Assembly: GCA_905372865.1 (NCBI GenBank)
Contig: CAJPQT010000014.1
Coordinates: 8,737-72,736 of the forward strand
Length of the DNA: 64,000 nucleotides
Direction of reading: 5' to 3'
From: an uncultured Centipeda sp.
GTDB lineage: Bacteria > Bacillota > Negativicutes > Selenomonadales > Selenomonadaceae
Shown piece after piece: positions 44,047-53,165 of the stretch (its first letter is position 1; each line of letters starts with the position of its first letter). The notes beneath the pieces were generated by a model. It was not told where the DNA came from and did not search any database. It was given only the letters and a program-made list of their open reading frames with translations. The translations under genes and the position numbers were made by a program.

Positions 44047-44077
44047 CCCCGCCTTGCGCTCCAAATCGTAGGCGGGG
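44047..44077 (+). terminator. Hairpin after the 22-aa toxin gene
   Basis: CCCCGCCT (44047-44054) pairs with AGGCGGGG (44070-44077). There is no direct T-run; a GGGCCC then TTTTT follows near 44124-44133. It may be a shared end of sense and antisense RNAs. Confidence 0.5.
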
Positions 44078-44169
44078 AATCTCTCAGCTTTAGCATTAGG
44101 GGCGGCCGCCCATCGGCAGGGCCCTTTTTCTATGCCTATTTTACTTCAATTCACGCGTTTCGTCAAGCA

Positions 44170-44847
44170 TCACACCACATCTACGCGCAGGACACCGTCG
44201 ATCTGGCGCAGGGTATCTACAATAAATGTAGGCTTCAGATGCTCGCCGTTGTATACCTCGAAGTTCAGATAGACGCGCCGCTCGCCGCCCGTCTCCGCCT
44301 CGTCCTCGTCGGTCTTGACCTTCACACCGCGCGAGCGCAGGTGCAGATCTTCGATGCAGGCACTGATGCGCATGATCTGTCCCGGTCGGTCAACCGTGTG
44401 GATGGAGAGTGACAGCATGTGGTCGTGATCGACCCACGCGTCGAGGCGCGAGAGATTCCCGAGGATCAGGAAGACGATCGCCGTCGTCACGCCCGCGCTG
44501 AGGTAGAACCCCGCACCGACCGCAAGCCCGACACCCGCGACCACCCAGAGCGTTGCCGCCGTCGTGAGCCCCGTGACCGTCAGCCCCTCCTTCATGATCG
44601 CACCCGCACCGAGGAAGCCGATGCCGCTCACCACCTGCGCCGCAAGACGCGCGGGATCGGCGTTCGTCTTTCCCTCCACGTGATCGTAAAGTGCCTGCGA
44701 CAGGAGCATGATGAGACAGGAGCCGAGCGCGACAAGCATATTCGTCCGAAGTCCCGCCGACTTGTGCCGCATCTGGCGCTCGTAGCCGATGATCCCTCCC
44801 ATCGCGCAGGAGAGCACGAGACGCAGGCAGATTTCCCATTCTTGCAT
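44170..44847 (-). CDS. MgtC/SapB family membrane protein
   Basis: This 225-residue protein has the MgtC N-terminus: RLVLSCAMGGIIGYERQM, GLRTNMLVALGSCLIMLLS, VVSGIGFLGAGAIM and GLTTAATLWVVAGVGLAVG, four to five helices. A soluble C-terminal ACT-like domain follows (~145-225, LSIHTVDRPGQIMRISACI). MgtC proteins help survival at low Mg2+ and in hosts, and some block the F-ATPase; the exact role here is unknown. Its start lies just left of the DnaA-box cluster, and it is transcribed away from it. Confidence 0.9.
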   Translation of the reverse strand: MQEWEICLRLVLSCAMGGIIGYERQMRHKSAGLRTNMLVALGSCLIMLLSQALYDHVEGKTNADPARLAAQVVSGIGFLGAGAIMKEGLTVTGLTTAATLWVVAGVGLAVGAGFYLSAGVTTAIVFLILGNLSRLDAWVDHDHMLSLSIHTVDRPGQIMRISACIEDLHLRSRGVKVKTDEDEAETGGERRVYLNFEVYNGEHLKPTFIVDTLRQIDGVLRVDVV

Positions 44848-44882
44848 TGGTAAAAATCCCTTCTATGTCTTGCAATTTGATG

Positions 44883-45178
44883 AAATCCACAGTCTGAAAG
44901 AGTTATCCCCAGCTGTGCAGAACTCTGTGGATAAAATTGTGCAAAATCCCAAAATACCTTTATCCACATAGTTTTACACAATGTGGACAATTTTTCCGAA
45001 CACCTTTCCATTTTCTGTGGATAATGTGGATAAATCAGTTGATAACCCCATATATTGAATAAAAAAAGCTTTCATTTCTATATTTCGTATCATCAAGAAG
45101 TGCTGTTATCCACAGTTAAACGGGAAAATACAAGCATATCTTTTCATCACAGCCCCCGATTTCTGCACATCATCCACA
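44883..45178. other. Probable chromosomal replication origin (oriC)
   Basis: Five perfect DnaA boxes (TTATCCACA or its complement) lie at 44926-44934, 44960-44968, 45016-45024, 45025-45033 and 45106-45114. Near matches occur at 44883-44891, 44903-44911, 44982-44990 and 45170-45178. Two are directly adjacent. Between the last two perfect boxes, 45045-45092 is very AT-rich and could be the unwinding element. No gene overlaps. mnmG and MgtC point left, LCP, malic enzyme and gyrA point right, as expected beside an origin. dnaA and dnaN are not in the window. Confidence 0.85.
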
Positions 45179-45186
45179 GGGAGCCG

Positions 45187-45663
45187 TCATATCCGCTCCT
45201 GCACGCTCCAAGCGGAATATGGGTGTGCGATCAGGGCGGCGTTATAGTAACGCCGCTCACCGGTCACCTCATCGCCGACCCATTCCGGCAGGGCAAATTC
45301 CTCCGCCTCCGCCGCCAGCTCAATCTCCGCGACCCGAAGGCCCTCGTTTGCCCCGTGAAAGATATCCACCTCCCACCGCTTCCCGCAGAACATCTCCACA
45401 TAACGCGTCTTTTCGACGAGGGGCGTGTCACAGAGCGCAAGCAGCTCCCGAGCCTCCTCTGCAGGGATCTCATACTCATACTCAGAACGTGTTGCACCGC
45501 ACGTCTCTCCCTTGATCGTCAGGAATCCCTGTATACCTGCGATTCGGATTCGTACAGTTCGCCTCGGATCGCGCGAGAGATAGCCCTGCGCCATCTCGAT
45601 CCCGACACCCGTCGGACGGAAATGCTCCTTTACCTTGAATTTTCGCTCGATTTCCACACCCAT
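45187..45663 (-). CDS. CYTH domain protein (triphosphate tunnel family)
   Basis: This 158-residue protein starts GVEIERKFKV, the EXEXK signature of CYTH phosphohydrolases or class IV adenylate cyclases. The basic and acidic strands follow: RTVRIRIAGIQGFLTIKGE, EYEYEIPAEEA, RWEVDIFHG and GLRVAEIELAAE. Short bacterial CYTH proteins mostly hydrolyse inorganic triphosphate. Its 3' end borders the DnaA-box cluster. Confidence 0.9.
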   Translation of the reverse strand: MGVEIERKFKVKEHFRPTGVGIEMAQGYLSRDPRRTVRIRIAGIQGFLTIKGETCGATRSEYEYEIPAEEARELLALCDTPLVEKTRYVEMFCGKRWEVDIFHGANEGLRVAEIELAAEAEEFALPEWVGDEVTGERRYYNAALIAHPYSAWSVQERI

Positions 45664-45850
45664 AAGGCCCCAGACCTCCTAGATTCTATGGAAGAATACC
45701 TTGCATATTCCGTACGTTTGCTATATATTATGTGATACTGAACGGATGCGTTTTATTCTATCAGCGCTGGCCCCGGAACGCAAGGATCATCCGCTGAATA
45801 CACATCCGGCGTAGGGAATTAATATCGGGGAGGAAAGGATCGAGCCCGCT

Positions 45851-47188
45851 TTGACAACATTACCACCCAAGAGACGATCAACAAAGAAAAAACGAATCTG
45901 GCCGTACGTCCTGCTTGGCGTTATCTTCATCTTCGTCCTCGCGGCAGCTGCCGGCGCATTCTTTGCCCAGAGCAGCCTGCTGAGCCGCCCCGATCGGGGG
46001 CACAAGGAGGAGCTGCTGACTGCGACGGACAAGGCGACGATCATGATCATGGGCGTCGACGAGCGCGAGGGCGATGTGGGACGCAGCGATACGCTCATGG
46101 TCGCCACCATCGACCCCATAAAGAACGAGGCCTCGCTCCTCTCCATTCCGCGCGACACACGCGTCGCGATTCCCAGGAACGGCTACGACAAGATCAACGC
46201 CGCCTACGCCTACGGCGGAGAGAAGCTGACACAGCGCACCGTCGAGGACTTCCTCGGGGTTCGCATCGACCACTACGTCATCATCAACACCCACGCATTC
46301 CAAAAGATCGTCGATGCCATCGGCGGCATCGACATCAACGTCGAAAAGCGTATGTACTACGAGGATCCGTGGGACGATGACGGCGGCCTCATCATCGACC
46401 TGCGCCCGGGGATGCAGCACATGGACGGCAAGACGGCCGTCACCTACGTCCGCTATCGTGACGAGGAGGGCGACATCGGCCGCGTCAAACGCCAGCAGAA
46501 ATTCATGCGCGCCTGCGTCGATGCCGTGACGACCCCCGCCATCCTCCCGCGTCTGCCCGGCATCATCTCGAGCGTCATCGACAGCGTCAAGACCGACCTC
46601 AGCGTCCGTCAGATGCTCGAGTTCATCGGCACGCTCAAGGAGTCACAGGCAAAGGGGCTGCGCACCGAGATGGTGCCCGGCCGCCCGCTCTACATCGACG
46701 AGGTGAGCTACTGGATCCCCGACATGGCGCAGCTGCGGCGCGGCATGGCAAATGCGCTCGGCATCACCCTCAGCAATACGGAGCGCAACCGCATGGAGCG
46801 CGACATCCGCGCATATGAGGACTCCATCCCCGCCGGTGCGACCGAGGTGCCCGCCGGAGAGAACGGCATCGGACGCGCTGTCAGTGCCGATGAGGCACTC
46901 GATGCGCGCAGCCGCAAGAAGTCCTCGGACGAGACCGGCAAGGACAGCCGTGACGAGCACACAGGCCCCTCTGACCGTACGCGTACAGGCGGACGGGAGA
47001 CAACGGACGAGCGCAGTACACGGCCCGGACGCAGCACCGAGACCACTCCCTCCTCCGATCCGGGGCGGCATGCAAGCACGCGCCAAAGCACAGACGGCCC
47101 GGTGGAGCAGCCCGCCGCGCGAACCCCCCGCAGCGCTGGCTCCGATGCGCCAACGCGCGGGAGTGCGGACACGGGCAAGGAAGAATAG
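45851..47188 (+). CDS. LCP (LytR-CpsA-Psr) family protein
   Basis: The start is probably TTG at 45851, with GGGGAGGAAAGG upstream; no ATG is available. The protein has a basic cytoplasmic tail, one membrane helix (IWPYVLLGVIFIFVLAAAAG) and an LCP domain: GVDEREGDVGRSDTLMVATI, LLSIPRDTRVAIP, DKINAAYAYGG, GGIDINVEKRMYY and YVRYRDEEGDIGRVKRQQ. These residues bind polyprenyl-pyrophosphate-linked glycans. LCP proteins attach glycopolymers to peptidoglycan. The last ~120 residues are Arg/Ser/Thr-rich, low complexity and probably disordered. Confidence 0.92.
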   Translation: MTTLPPKRRSTKKKRIWPYVLLGVIFIFVLAAAAGAFFAQSSLLSRPDRGHKEELLTATDKATIMIMGVDEREGDVGRSDTLMVATIDPIKNEASLLSIPRDTRVAIPRNGYDKINAAYAYGGEKLTQRTVEDFLGVRIDHYVIINTHAFQKIVDAIGGIDINVEKRMYYEDPWDDDGGLIIDLRPGMQHMDGKTAVTYVRYRDEEGDIGRVKRQQKFMRACVDAVTTPAILPRLPGIISSVIDSVKTDLSVRQMLEFIGTLKESQAKGLRTEMVPGRPLYIDEVSYWIPDMAQLRRGMANALGITLSNTERNRMERDIRAYEDSIPAGATEVPAGENGIGRAVSADEALDARSRKKSSDETGKDSRDEHTGPSDRTRTGGRETTDERSTRPGRSTETTPSSDPGRHASTRQSTDGPVEQPAARTPRSAGSDAPTRGSADTGKEE

Positions 47189-47233
47189 TTAGGAGAGCAT
47201 ACGGGCGATTTCCCGCAGAAAGGAAGATTCATC

Positions 47234-48478
47234 ATGGCAAGTAAATTTGACGCAGAAGCACTCGAACTGCACAAACGTTATCACGGCAAATTCGCCGTCA
47301 CCCCGACCGTCCCCCTCGGCTCGCGCGACGACCTCAGCCGCGCCTATACGCCGGGCGTTGCCGCGCCGTGTCTGGCGATCAAGGAGAACCCCGAGACCAT
47401 CTACGACTACACCACGAAGGGCAACATGGTCGCCGTCGTCACGAACGGCACCGCCGTCCTCGGGCTCGGCAACATCGGCGCGGGCGCAGGTCTGCCCGTC
47501 ATGGAGGGCAAATCCATCCTCTTCAAGGGATTCGCAGGTGTGGACTCCGTCCCTGTCTGCGTGAACAGCCAGAAGGTCGAAGACGTGGTGAAGGTATGTC
47601 AGCTCATCGCCCCCACCTACGGCGGCATCAACCTTGAGGACATCAAGGCACCCCAGTGCTTTGACATCGAGAACGAGCTCAAGAAGACCCTCGACATCCC
47701 GGTCTTCCACGACGACCAGCACGGCACGGCGATCGTCGTCGTCTCCGCGCTCCTCAACGCATACAAGTACCTCGAGCGCGACCTGCGCACGGCGAAGATC
47801 GTCATCAACGGCGCAGGCGCAGCGGGACAGGCGATCGCACGCCTCCTCTTCGCCTTTGGTGCAAAGACCGTCGTCCTCTGCGACACCACCGGCGCGATCT
47901 ACGAGGGACGCCCCGAGAACATGAATCCGTACAAGGACAGCATCGCCAAGGTCTCCAATCTCCACAAGGAAAAGGGGACGCTTGCGCAGATCGTCAAGGG
48001 CAAGGACATCTTCATCGGTGTCTCCGCGCCCGGCAGCCTCACACCCGAGATGATCAAGAGCATGAACGCAGATCCCGTCATCATGGCGATGGCGAACCCC
48101 GTCCCCGAGATCCTGCCCGACGAGGCGAAGGCGGCGGGCGCACGCATCGTCTGCACGGGCCGCTCCGACTTCCCGAACCAGGTCAACAACCTCCTCGCCT
48201 TCCCCGGCATCTTCCGCGGCGCACTCGACGTGCGTGCCAAGGAGATCAACGATGAGATGAAGATCGCCGCCGCGAACGCGATTGCCTCCCTCATCTCCGA
48301 GAGCGAGCTCAACGAGACCAACATCATCGCGAGCCCGCTCGACCCGCGCGTTGCGCCCACCGTCGCCGCCGCCGTCGCAAAGGCGGCGCTCGACACCGGT
48401 GTCGCTCGCCGCACCGACCTCACCCCCGAGGATGTCGCCGTCCATACGCGCGAGCTTCTGGGGCATGCCGCCGGCTGA
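47234..48478 (+). CDS. NAD(P)-dependent malic enzyme
   Basis: This 414-residue protein is a short bacterial malic enzyme. Signatures are SRAYTPGVAAPCLAI, VLGLGNIGAGAGLPVMEGK, CFDIENELKKTLDIPVFHDD (metal-binding FHDDQHGT) and VINGAGAAGQAIARLL (NAD-binding). It decarboxylates malate to pyruvate. AAGGAAG lies before the ATG, and a terminator follows. In Selenomonas-like fermenters such an enzyme links the C4-dicarboxylate pool to pyruvate. Confidence 0.95.
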   Translation: MASKFDAEALELHKRYHGKFAVTPTVPLGSRDDLSRAYTPGVAAPCLAIKENPETIYDYTTKGNMVAVVTNGTAVLGLGNIGAGAGLPVMEGKSILFKGFAGVDSVPVCVNSQKVEDVVKVCQLIAPTYGGINLEDIKAPQCFDIENELKKTLDIPVFHDDQHGTAIVVVSALLNAYKYLERDLRTAKIVINGAGAAGQAIARLLFAFGAKTVVLCDTTGAIYEGRPENMNPYKDSIAKVSNLHKEKGTLAQIVKGKDIFIGVSAPGSLTPEMIKSMNADPVIMAMANPVPEILPDEAKAAGARIVCTGRSDFPNQVNNLLAFPGIFRGALDVRAKEINDEMKIAAANAIASLISESELNETNIIASPLDPRVAPTVAAAVAKAALDTGVARRTDLTPEDVAVHTRELLGHAAG

Positions 48479-48493
48479 GAGAATCAACATACA

Positions 48494-48534
48494 CAAAATC
48501 GCCGCTGAGGGATGATTCCTTCAGCGGCGATTTT
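48494..48534. terminator. Terminator between malic enzyme and GT41 genes
   Basis: AAAATCGCCGCTGA (48494-48507) pairs with TCAGCGGCGATTTT (48521-48534). The A and T ends allow it to serve both convergent genes. Confidence 0.85.
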
Positions 48535-48570
48535 CATATCATCCTGAAAATATATTTGCAGCCGCACTCG

Positions 48571-50280
48571 TCAAGTGCGTAAAAACCGCTCCCAGATCTC
48601 TGCATACGCCGCCTCCACATCACGGACATACGTGCGTGCATCGGTCAGCGGCGCGTGCGCGAGGAGCGTGCGCAGATTGGCCCGCAGGTCACGCAGGGTC
48701 GCGGCATCGGACGCGAGTGCCTGCGCGATCTGCACATAGTCCGCAGGGGTATCGGCGATCAGTTCCGCGAGGTTTGCATTCTGCAGCAGGCTCTCCCCGA
48801 ACCGTGCGCCGTGGCTCGCCCCGCGCAGGGTCACGACGGGCACGCCCATCGCGAGCGCCTCGCAGGTGGTGATGCCGCCCGTGTAGGGGAAGGTGTCAAG
48901 CGCGATATCCATCGCGGCATACTCCGCGAGATAGCCGCGGCTGAACCCATGCATCTCCACGCGTTCTGCGGGAATTTCGCAGCGCGCAAAGCGCTCCGCT
49001 GCAATCGCCCGTCCCTCCGCACTCCCGAAGATCTTGCTCTTCACGAGAAGACGCGCATGCGGCACGGCATCGAGTACCGCACGCCAGAGGAAAAGCACCT
49101 CATCCGTCACCTTATTGAAATTATTGAAGCTGCCGAATGTCACATATCCGTTGTGTTCCACTGGCGGCGGGGCAACGGGGGGGAGATCCTCGGGCAGCAC
49201 ATAGCAGAAATGGCTGTGCGGCAGGCGGATGATCTCCTCAGTAAAGGCAGGGTCTGTTGTCCCTGCGGGGTCGACGTGCACATCCGAGAGCATATAGTCG
49301 ATGGCGGGCAGTCCCGTCGTGTTGAAATAGCCGATGCCCGTCACCTGCACGGGCGCGGGTCGATGCGCGAGCACGGGAAGGCAGTTGTTCTGCGTGTGTC
49401 CCGCGAGGTCAACGAGAATGTCGATCTCGTCCGCGCGTATGCATGCCGCGACCTCCTCTGCGGGCATCCCCTGTATGTTGCGCCACGCATCTGCCGATGC
49501 ACGCAGCGCGTGTGAGAACGCATCCTCCACGCAGTTCGCATAGCAGCAGACGACAAAGCGCGTGCGGTCGTGGAGCGCGAGAAGGGGGCGGACCAGCGTC
49601 CCGACGGGGTGTGTGCGCAGGTCAGGCGAGATGTAGCCGATGCGGAGACGGTCGTGTCCGCGCACAGCGTCTGCATGGGACGCGAGCGGCGTGACACCCC
49701 GATAGAGCGCACCATAGCCGTGTGCGAGGTCTGTATACGAGGAGCGCAGGCGCTCGGGCAGATAGTTCGCGGCAAAGAGCGCGTTGCTGTACTCCTCCGC
49801 CCTCTGCGTGGGGCGTGTCTCATGACGGCTGGATGCGAGGAACGCATCGACCGCCGCCGCGCTCTCACCCGTGATTGTCAGAGCTTCGCCGAGGAGGCTG
49901 TAGGCACTCGCGAGAAAGACCGTATGATAGGCGATGTTATCCCCTGCGGCAATCCGCTGTTCCAGTGCGGCAATAAAGGTGCGCAGATGTACGATCTGTG
50001 TGCGGATCTTGCCCTCCGCACGGTCGATGTAGATCTCCTGCCGTGCCGCGCCCGCATGATCGGGGCGCACCGCACGGATCCGAGCAATCTCCGCGCGTGC
50101 CTCCTCGTATCGCTCCAGTCCCGTCAGTGCCGCTGCACGGATGTAGCGCATCTCCACATCCTCGGGCAGAGCCGCGAGCAGCTCCGCCGCCGTCTCTGCC
50201 GCGCGTGCGTACTCCTTTGCCTCGTACAGCGCGTTCGCCCGCATCAGCAGCTCCTGCCGCCGCGCCGCTATGTTCTTCAT
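48571..50280 (-). CDS. TPR / GT41 (OGT-like) glycosyltransferase
   Basis: This 569-residue protein has N-terminal TPR-like helices (NALYEAKEYARAAETAAEL, GLERYEEARAEIARIRA) and a GT41 catalytic region: GYISPDLRTHPVG, IDILVDLAGHTQNNCL, APVQVTGIGYFNTTGLPAID, YVTFGSFNNFNKVTDEVL, MDIALDTFPYTGGITTCEA and MGVPVVTLRGASHGARFG. This is the SPINDLY/OGT group, which moves sugars (GlcNAc in studied cases) onto Ser/Thr of proteins. Adhesin or flagellin glycosylation is a plausible role but nothing here shows the target. Confidence 0.92.
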   Translation of the reverse strand: MKNIAARRQELLMRANALYEAKEYARAAETAAELLAALPEDVEMRYIRAAALTGLERYEEARAEIARIRAVRPDHAGAARQEIYIDRAEGKIRTQIVHLRTFIAALEQRIAAGDNIAYHTVFLASAYSLLGEALTITGESAAAVDAFLASSRHETRPTQRAEEYSNALFAANYLPERLRSSYTDLAHGYGALYRGVTPLASHADAVRGHDRLRIGYISPDLRTHPVGTLVRPLLALHDRTRFVVCCYANCVEDAFSHALRASADAWRNIQGMPAEEVAACIRADEIDILVDLAGHTQNNCLPVLAHRPAPVQVTGIGYFNTTGLPAIDYMLSDVHVDPAGTTDPAFTEEIIRLPHSHFCYVLPEDLPPVAPPPVEHNGYVTFGSFNNFNKVTDEVLFLWRAVLDAVPHARLLVKSKIFGSAEGRAIAAERFARCEIPAERVEMHGFSRGYLAEYAAMDIALDTFPYTGGITTCEALAMGVPVVTLRGASHGARFGESLLQNANLAELIADTPADYVQIAQALASDAATLRDLRANLRTLLAHAPLTDARTYVRDVEAAYAEIWERFLRT

Positions 50281-50370
50281 GCGTTCACCTCCATCCGCTT
50301 TATTCGACGATGAGACACAAAATCCCTTTTAGCGTGCTATGCGTGCAGCTAATGTATGGGGAATGGCAAT

Positions 50371-50548
50371 GCTGCTATGCGAACTCCTCGCAGAACCCTC
50401 GTTACACAAGCGGTCGGACACTTATCTGCCGAAATACCTGCGGATTCCAAACGCGCTTCGCTTGAACGGTTAAAATCCGCAGGGGGCAGAACGTGTCCTC
50501 TATTCCGCTTGTTCCACTAGGGTTTGCTACAGAGCATCGCATAGCTGC
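50371..50548. repeat. 178-bp imperfect palindrome
   Basis: The two halves of this intergenic stretch pair over most of their length. The ends are GCTGCTATGCGA (50371-50382) and TCGCATAGCTGC (50537-50548). Inner pairs include ACAAGCGG with CCGCTTGT and CCTGCGGATT with AATCCGCAGG, with a 27-nt loop near 50448-50473. It has no gene. It may be a MITE or a very long mRNA hairpin, and it accounts for most of the 50281-50581 gap. Confidence 0.75.
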
Positions 50549-50581
50549 AATCGACACACAAGCGGGAAAAGCCTACAGACA

Positions 50582-50610
50582 TAGACTTTTCCCCGCGAAA
50601 ATGCTATAAT
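50582..50610 (+). promoter_or_regulatory. gyrA promoter
   Basis: TAGACT (50582-50587), a 17-bp spacer and TATAAT (50605-50610) form a good sigma-70 promoter. Transcription would begin near 50617, downstream of the first possible GTG codon. This helps to place the gyrA start at 50652. Confidence 0.7.
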
Positions 50611-50651
50611 CAGTGTGGATTATTATGGAACGAACACGAAGAGGTGACATT

Positions 50652-53099
50652 TTGGATTTGGATTTTGGACAGGGGCGCATCGTCCCGGTCAACCTCGAAC
50701 ACGAGATGAAGAACTCCTACATCGACTACGCGATGAGCGTCATCGTCGCACGCGCCCTCCCCGACGTGCGCGACGGACTGAAGCCCGTACACCGCCGCAT
50801 CCTCTACGCGATGCAGGGCTCGGGCATGACGAGCAGCAAACCGTACAAAAAGTCGGCGCGCATCGTCGGTGAAGTGCTCGGTAAATATCACCCGCACGGC
50901 GACACCTCCGTCTACGACGCGATCGTCCGCATGGCACAGGACTTCTCCATGCGCTACATGCTCGCGGACGGGCACGGCAACTTCGGCTCGGTCGACGGCG
51001 ACTCTGCGGCGGCAATGCGCTACACCGAGGTACGCATGTCGAAGATCGCAGAGCTCATGCTGCGCGACATCGACAAAGAGACCGTCGACTTCACCGACAA
51101 CTACGACGGCTCGGAGAAGGAACCGACCGTCCTCCCTGCGAAATTCCCGCAGCTCCTCGTCAACGGCACGGCGGGCATCGCCGTCGGCATGGCGACGAAC
51201 ATCCCGCCGCACAACATGGTCGAGGTCATCAACGGCACGCTGATGCTCATCGATAGCCCCGAGACGACCATCGAGGAGCTCATGGGGGTCATCAAGGGCC
51301 CCGACTTCCCGACGGCAGGGCTCATCCTCGGCACAGAGGAGATCCGCAAGGCATATACGACGGGACGCGGCGTGGTGAAAATGCGTGCCCGTGCCCACAT
51401 CGAGACCATGAGCAGCGGCAAGCCGCGCATCATCGTCACCGAGCTCCCATACCAAGTCAACAAGGCACGACTCATCGAGAAGATCGCCGAGCTCGTCCGC
51501 GACAAGCAGATCGACGGTGTGACGGATCTGCGCGACGAGTCCGACCGCAGTGGTATGCGCATCGTCATTGAGCTGCGCCGCGACAGTGCCCCCAACGTCA
51601 TACTGAACCAGCTCTATAAGCACACGCAGCTGCAGGACAGCTTCGGCATCATCATGCTCGCCCTCGTCGACGGGCAGCCCGTCATCATGAACATCAAGCA
51701 GATGCTCGGGCACTACATCAGCCATCAGGAAACGGTCATCACGCGGCGCACGCAGTACGAGCTCGCAAAGGCGGAGGCACGCGCCCATATCCTCGAAGGA
51801 CTGACCATTGCCCTCGATCATCTGGACGCTGTCATTACAACGATTCGCGAGAGCCGTACAGCGGACATCGCACGCACGGCACTCATGGATGGGTTCAAGC
51901 TCACGGAAAAGCAGGCACAGGCGATCCTCGACCTCAGACTGCAGCGTCTCACGGGCCTTGAGCGCGAGAAGATCGAGGAGGAGTACCAAGAGGTACTGCG
52001 GATGATCGAGGAGCTGAAGGGCATTCTCGCCGACCGCATGAAGGTGCTTGCCATCATCAAGAACGAGCTCATCGAGGTGCGTGACAAGTACGGCGACGAA
52101 CGCCGCACGGAGATCACATTCGACGCGAGCGAGATGGACATCAAGGATCTCATCGCCGAGGAAGACGTGGTCGTCACGCTCACGCTCAACAACTACATCA
52201 AGCGGATTCCGCTCGACACCTACCGCCGTCAGCGGCGCGGGGGCGTCGGCGTGAAGGGGATGGGGACGAAGGAAACCGACATCGTCAGCGACCTCCTTAT
52301 CACGACAACGCATCATGACATCCTCTTCTTTACCAACCGCGGGCGTGCGTTTGTGCTGAAGGCGTACGAGATCCCGGAGAGCGGGCGGCAGGCGAAGGGC
52401 ACCGCCATCGTCAACCTCCTCGCCGTCGAGAGCGACGAGCGCATCACCGCCGTCATCCAGATCAAGGAGTTCCGCGCTGACCGCTTCCTCTTCCTCGGCA
52501 CAAAGCGCGGCGTGGTGAAGAAAACCCCGCTCGCCGAGTTTGCAAACATCCGCAAGAGCGGCCTGCGGGCGGTCAACCTCGACGAGGACGACGAGCTCAT
52601 CGGCGTGAAATTCACCGACGGCGAGAACCGCATCATGCTCGGCACGCGCCACGGCAAGGCAATCGCCTTCCCCGAGGACGGCGTACGCTCCATGGGACGC
52701 GTCACGCGCGGCGTGCGCGGCATCAACCTCAGCGACGGCGATGAGGTCGTCGCGATGGACATCCTGAAGCAGGGCTCCGAGGTACTCACCGTCACCGAGG
52801 GCGGCTACGGCAAGCGCACCACCGCCGAGGAGTACCGCACGCAGACGCGCGGCGGCAAGGGGCTCATCAACATGAAGGTAACGGAAAAGACCGGTCCCGT
52901 CGTCGGCATCCGCGTCGTGCGGGAGAATCAGGAGCTCATGCTGATCACGACAGAGGGCATCGTCATCCGTACCACGGTCGACGAGATTTCCCTCATCAGC
53001 CGCAACACGCAGGGCGTCAAGCTCATGACCCTCGGCGAAAGCGACCGCGTCGCCTCGATGGCAACCATGAACCGCATCGTCGATACACCAAGCGAGTAA
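50652..53099 (+). CDS. gyrA: DNA gyrase subunit A
   Basis: The start was set at the TTG of (M)DLDFGQGRIVPV because GAAGAGGTGA lies just upstream and the promoter would leave almost no leader for the ATG at 50625. The 815-residue protein has the GyrA core (MKNSYIDYAMSVIVARALPD, KKSARIVGEVLGKYHPHGD) with the catalytic Tyr in AAMRYTEVRM, a coiled-coil gate and six C-terminal beta-pinwheel blades including RQRRGGVGVKGM (GyrA box). With GyrB it introduces negative supercoils. In the quinolone region the position-83 equivalent is Thr (HPHGDTSVYD) where E. coli has Ser. Confidence 0.97.
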   Translation: MDLDFGQGRIVPVNLEHEMKNSYIDYAMSVIVARALPDVRDGLKPVHRRILYAMQGSGMTSSKPYKKSARIVGEVLGKYHPHGDTSVYDAIVRMAQDFSMRYMLADGHGNFGSVDGDSAAAMRYTEVRMSKIAELMLRDIDKETVDFTDNYDGSEKEPTVLPAKFPQLLVNGTAGIAVGMATNIPPHNMVEVINGTLMLIDSPETTIEELMGVIKGPDFPTAGLILGTEEIRKAYTTGRGVVKMRARAHIETMSSGKPRIIVTELPYQVNKARLIEKIAELVRDKQIDGVTDLRDESDRSGMRIVIELRRDSAPNVILNQLYKHTQLQDSFGIIMLALVDGQPVIMNIKQMLGHYISHQETVITRRTQYELAKAEARAHILEGLTIALDHLDAVITTIRESRTADIARTALMDGFKLTEKQAQAILDLRLQRLTGLEREKIEEEYQEVLRMIEELKGILADRMKVLAIIKNELIEVRDKYGDERRTEITFDASEMDIKDLIAEEDVVVTLTLNNYIKRIPLDTYRRQRRGGVGVKGMGTKETDIVSDLLITTTHHDILFFTNRGRAFVLKAYEIPESGRQAKGTAIVNLLAVESDERITAVIQIKEFRADRFLFLGTKRGVVKKTPLAEFANIRKSGLRAVNLDEDDELIGVKFTDGENRIMLGTRHGKAIAFPEDGVRSMGRVTRGVRGINLSDGDEVVAMDILKQGSEVLTVTEGGYGKRTTAEEYRTQTRGGKGLINMKVTEKTGPVVGIRVVRENQELMLITTEGIVIRTTVDEISLISRNTQGVKLMTLGESDRVASMATMNRIVDTPSE

Positions 53100-53117
53100 G
53101 AAAATACGTTGATTGAC

Positions 53118-53156
53118 AAAAACACTCCGCTTCTCGAATGAGAAACGGAGTGTTTT
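53118..53156. terminator. Terminator between gyrA and the AAA+ operon
   Basis: ACACTCCG pairs with CGGAGTGT and TTCTC with GAGAA. The A-run on the left and TTTT on the right allow both convergent operons to end here. Confidence 0.85.
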
Positions 53157-53165
53157 CATATACAG

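Noticed and set aside
47189..48496. A 435-codon minus-strand frame opposite malic enzyme
   Set aside because: Antisense shadow of a clear enzyme gene.
50610..53159. An 849-codon minus-strand frame opposite gyrA
   Set aside because: It mirrors gyrA entirely, with Asp/Val/Leu-biased low-information sequence.
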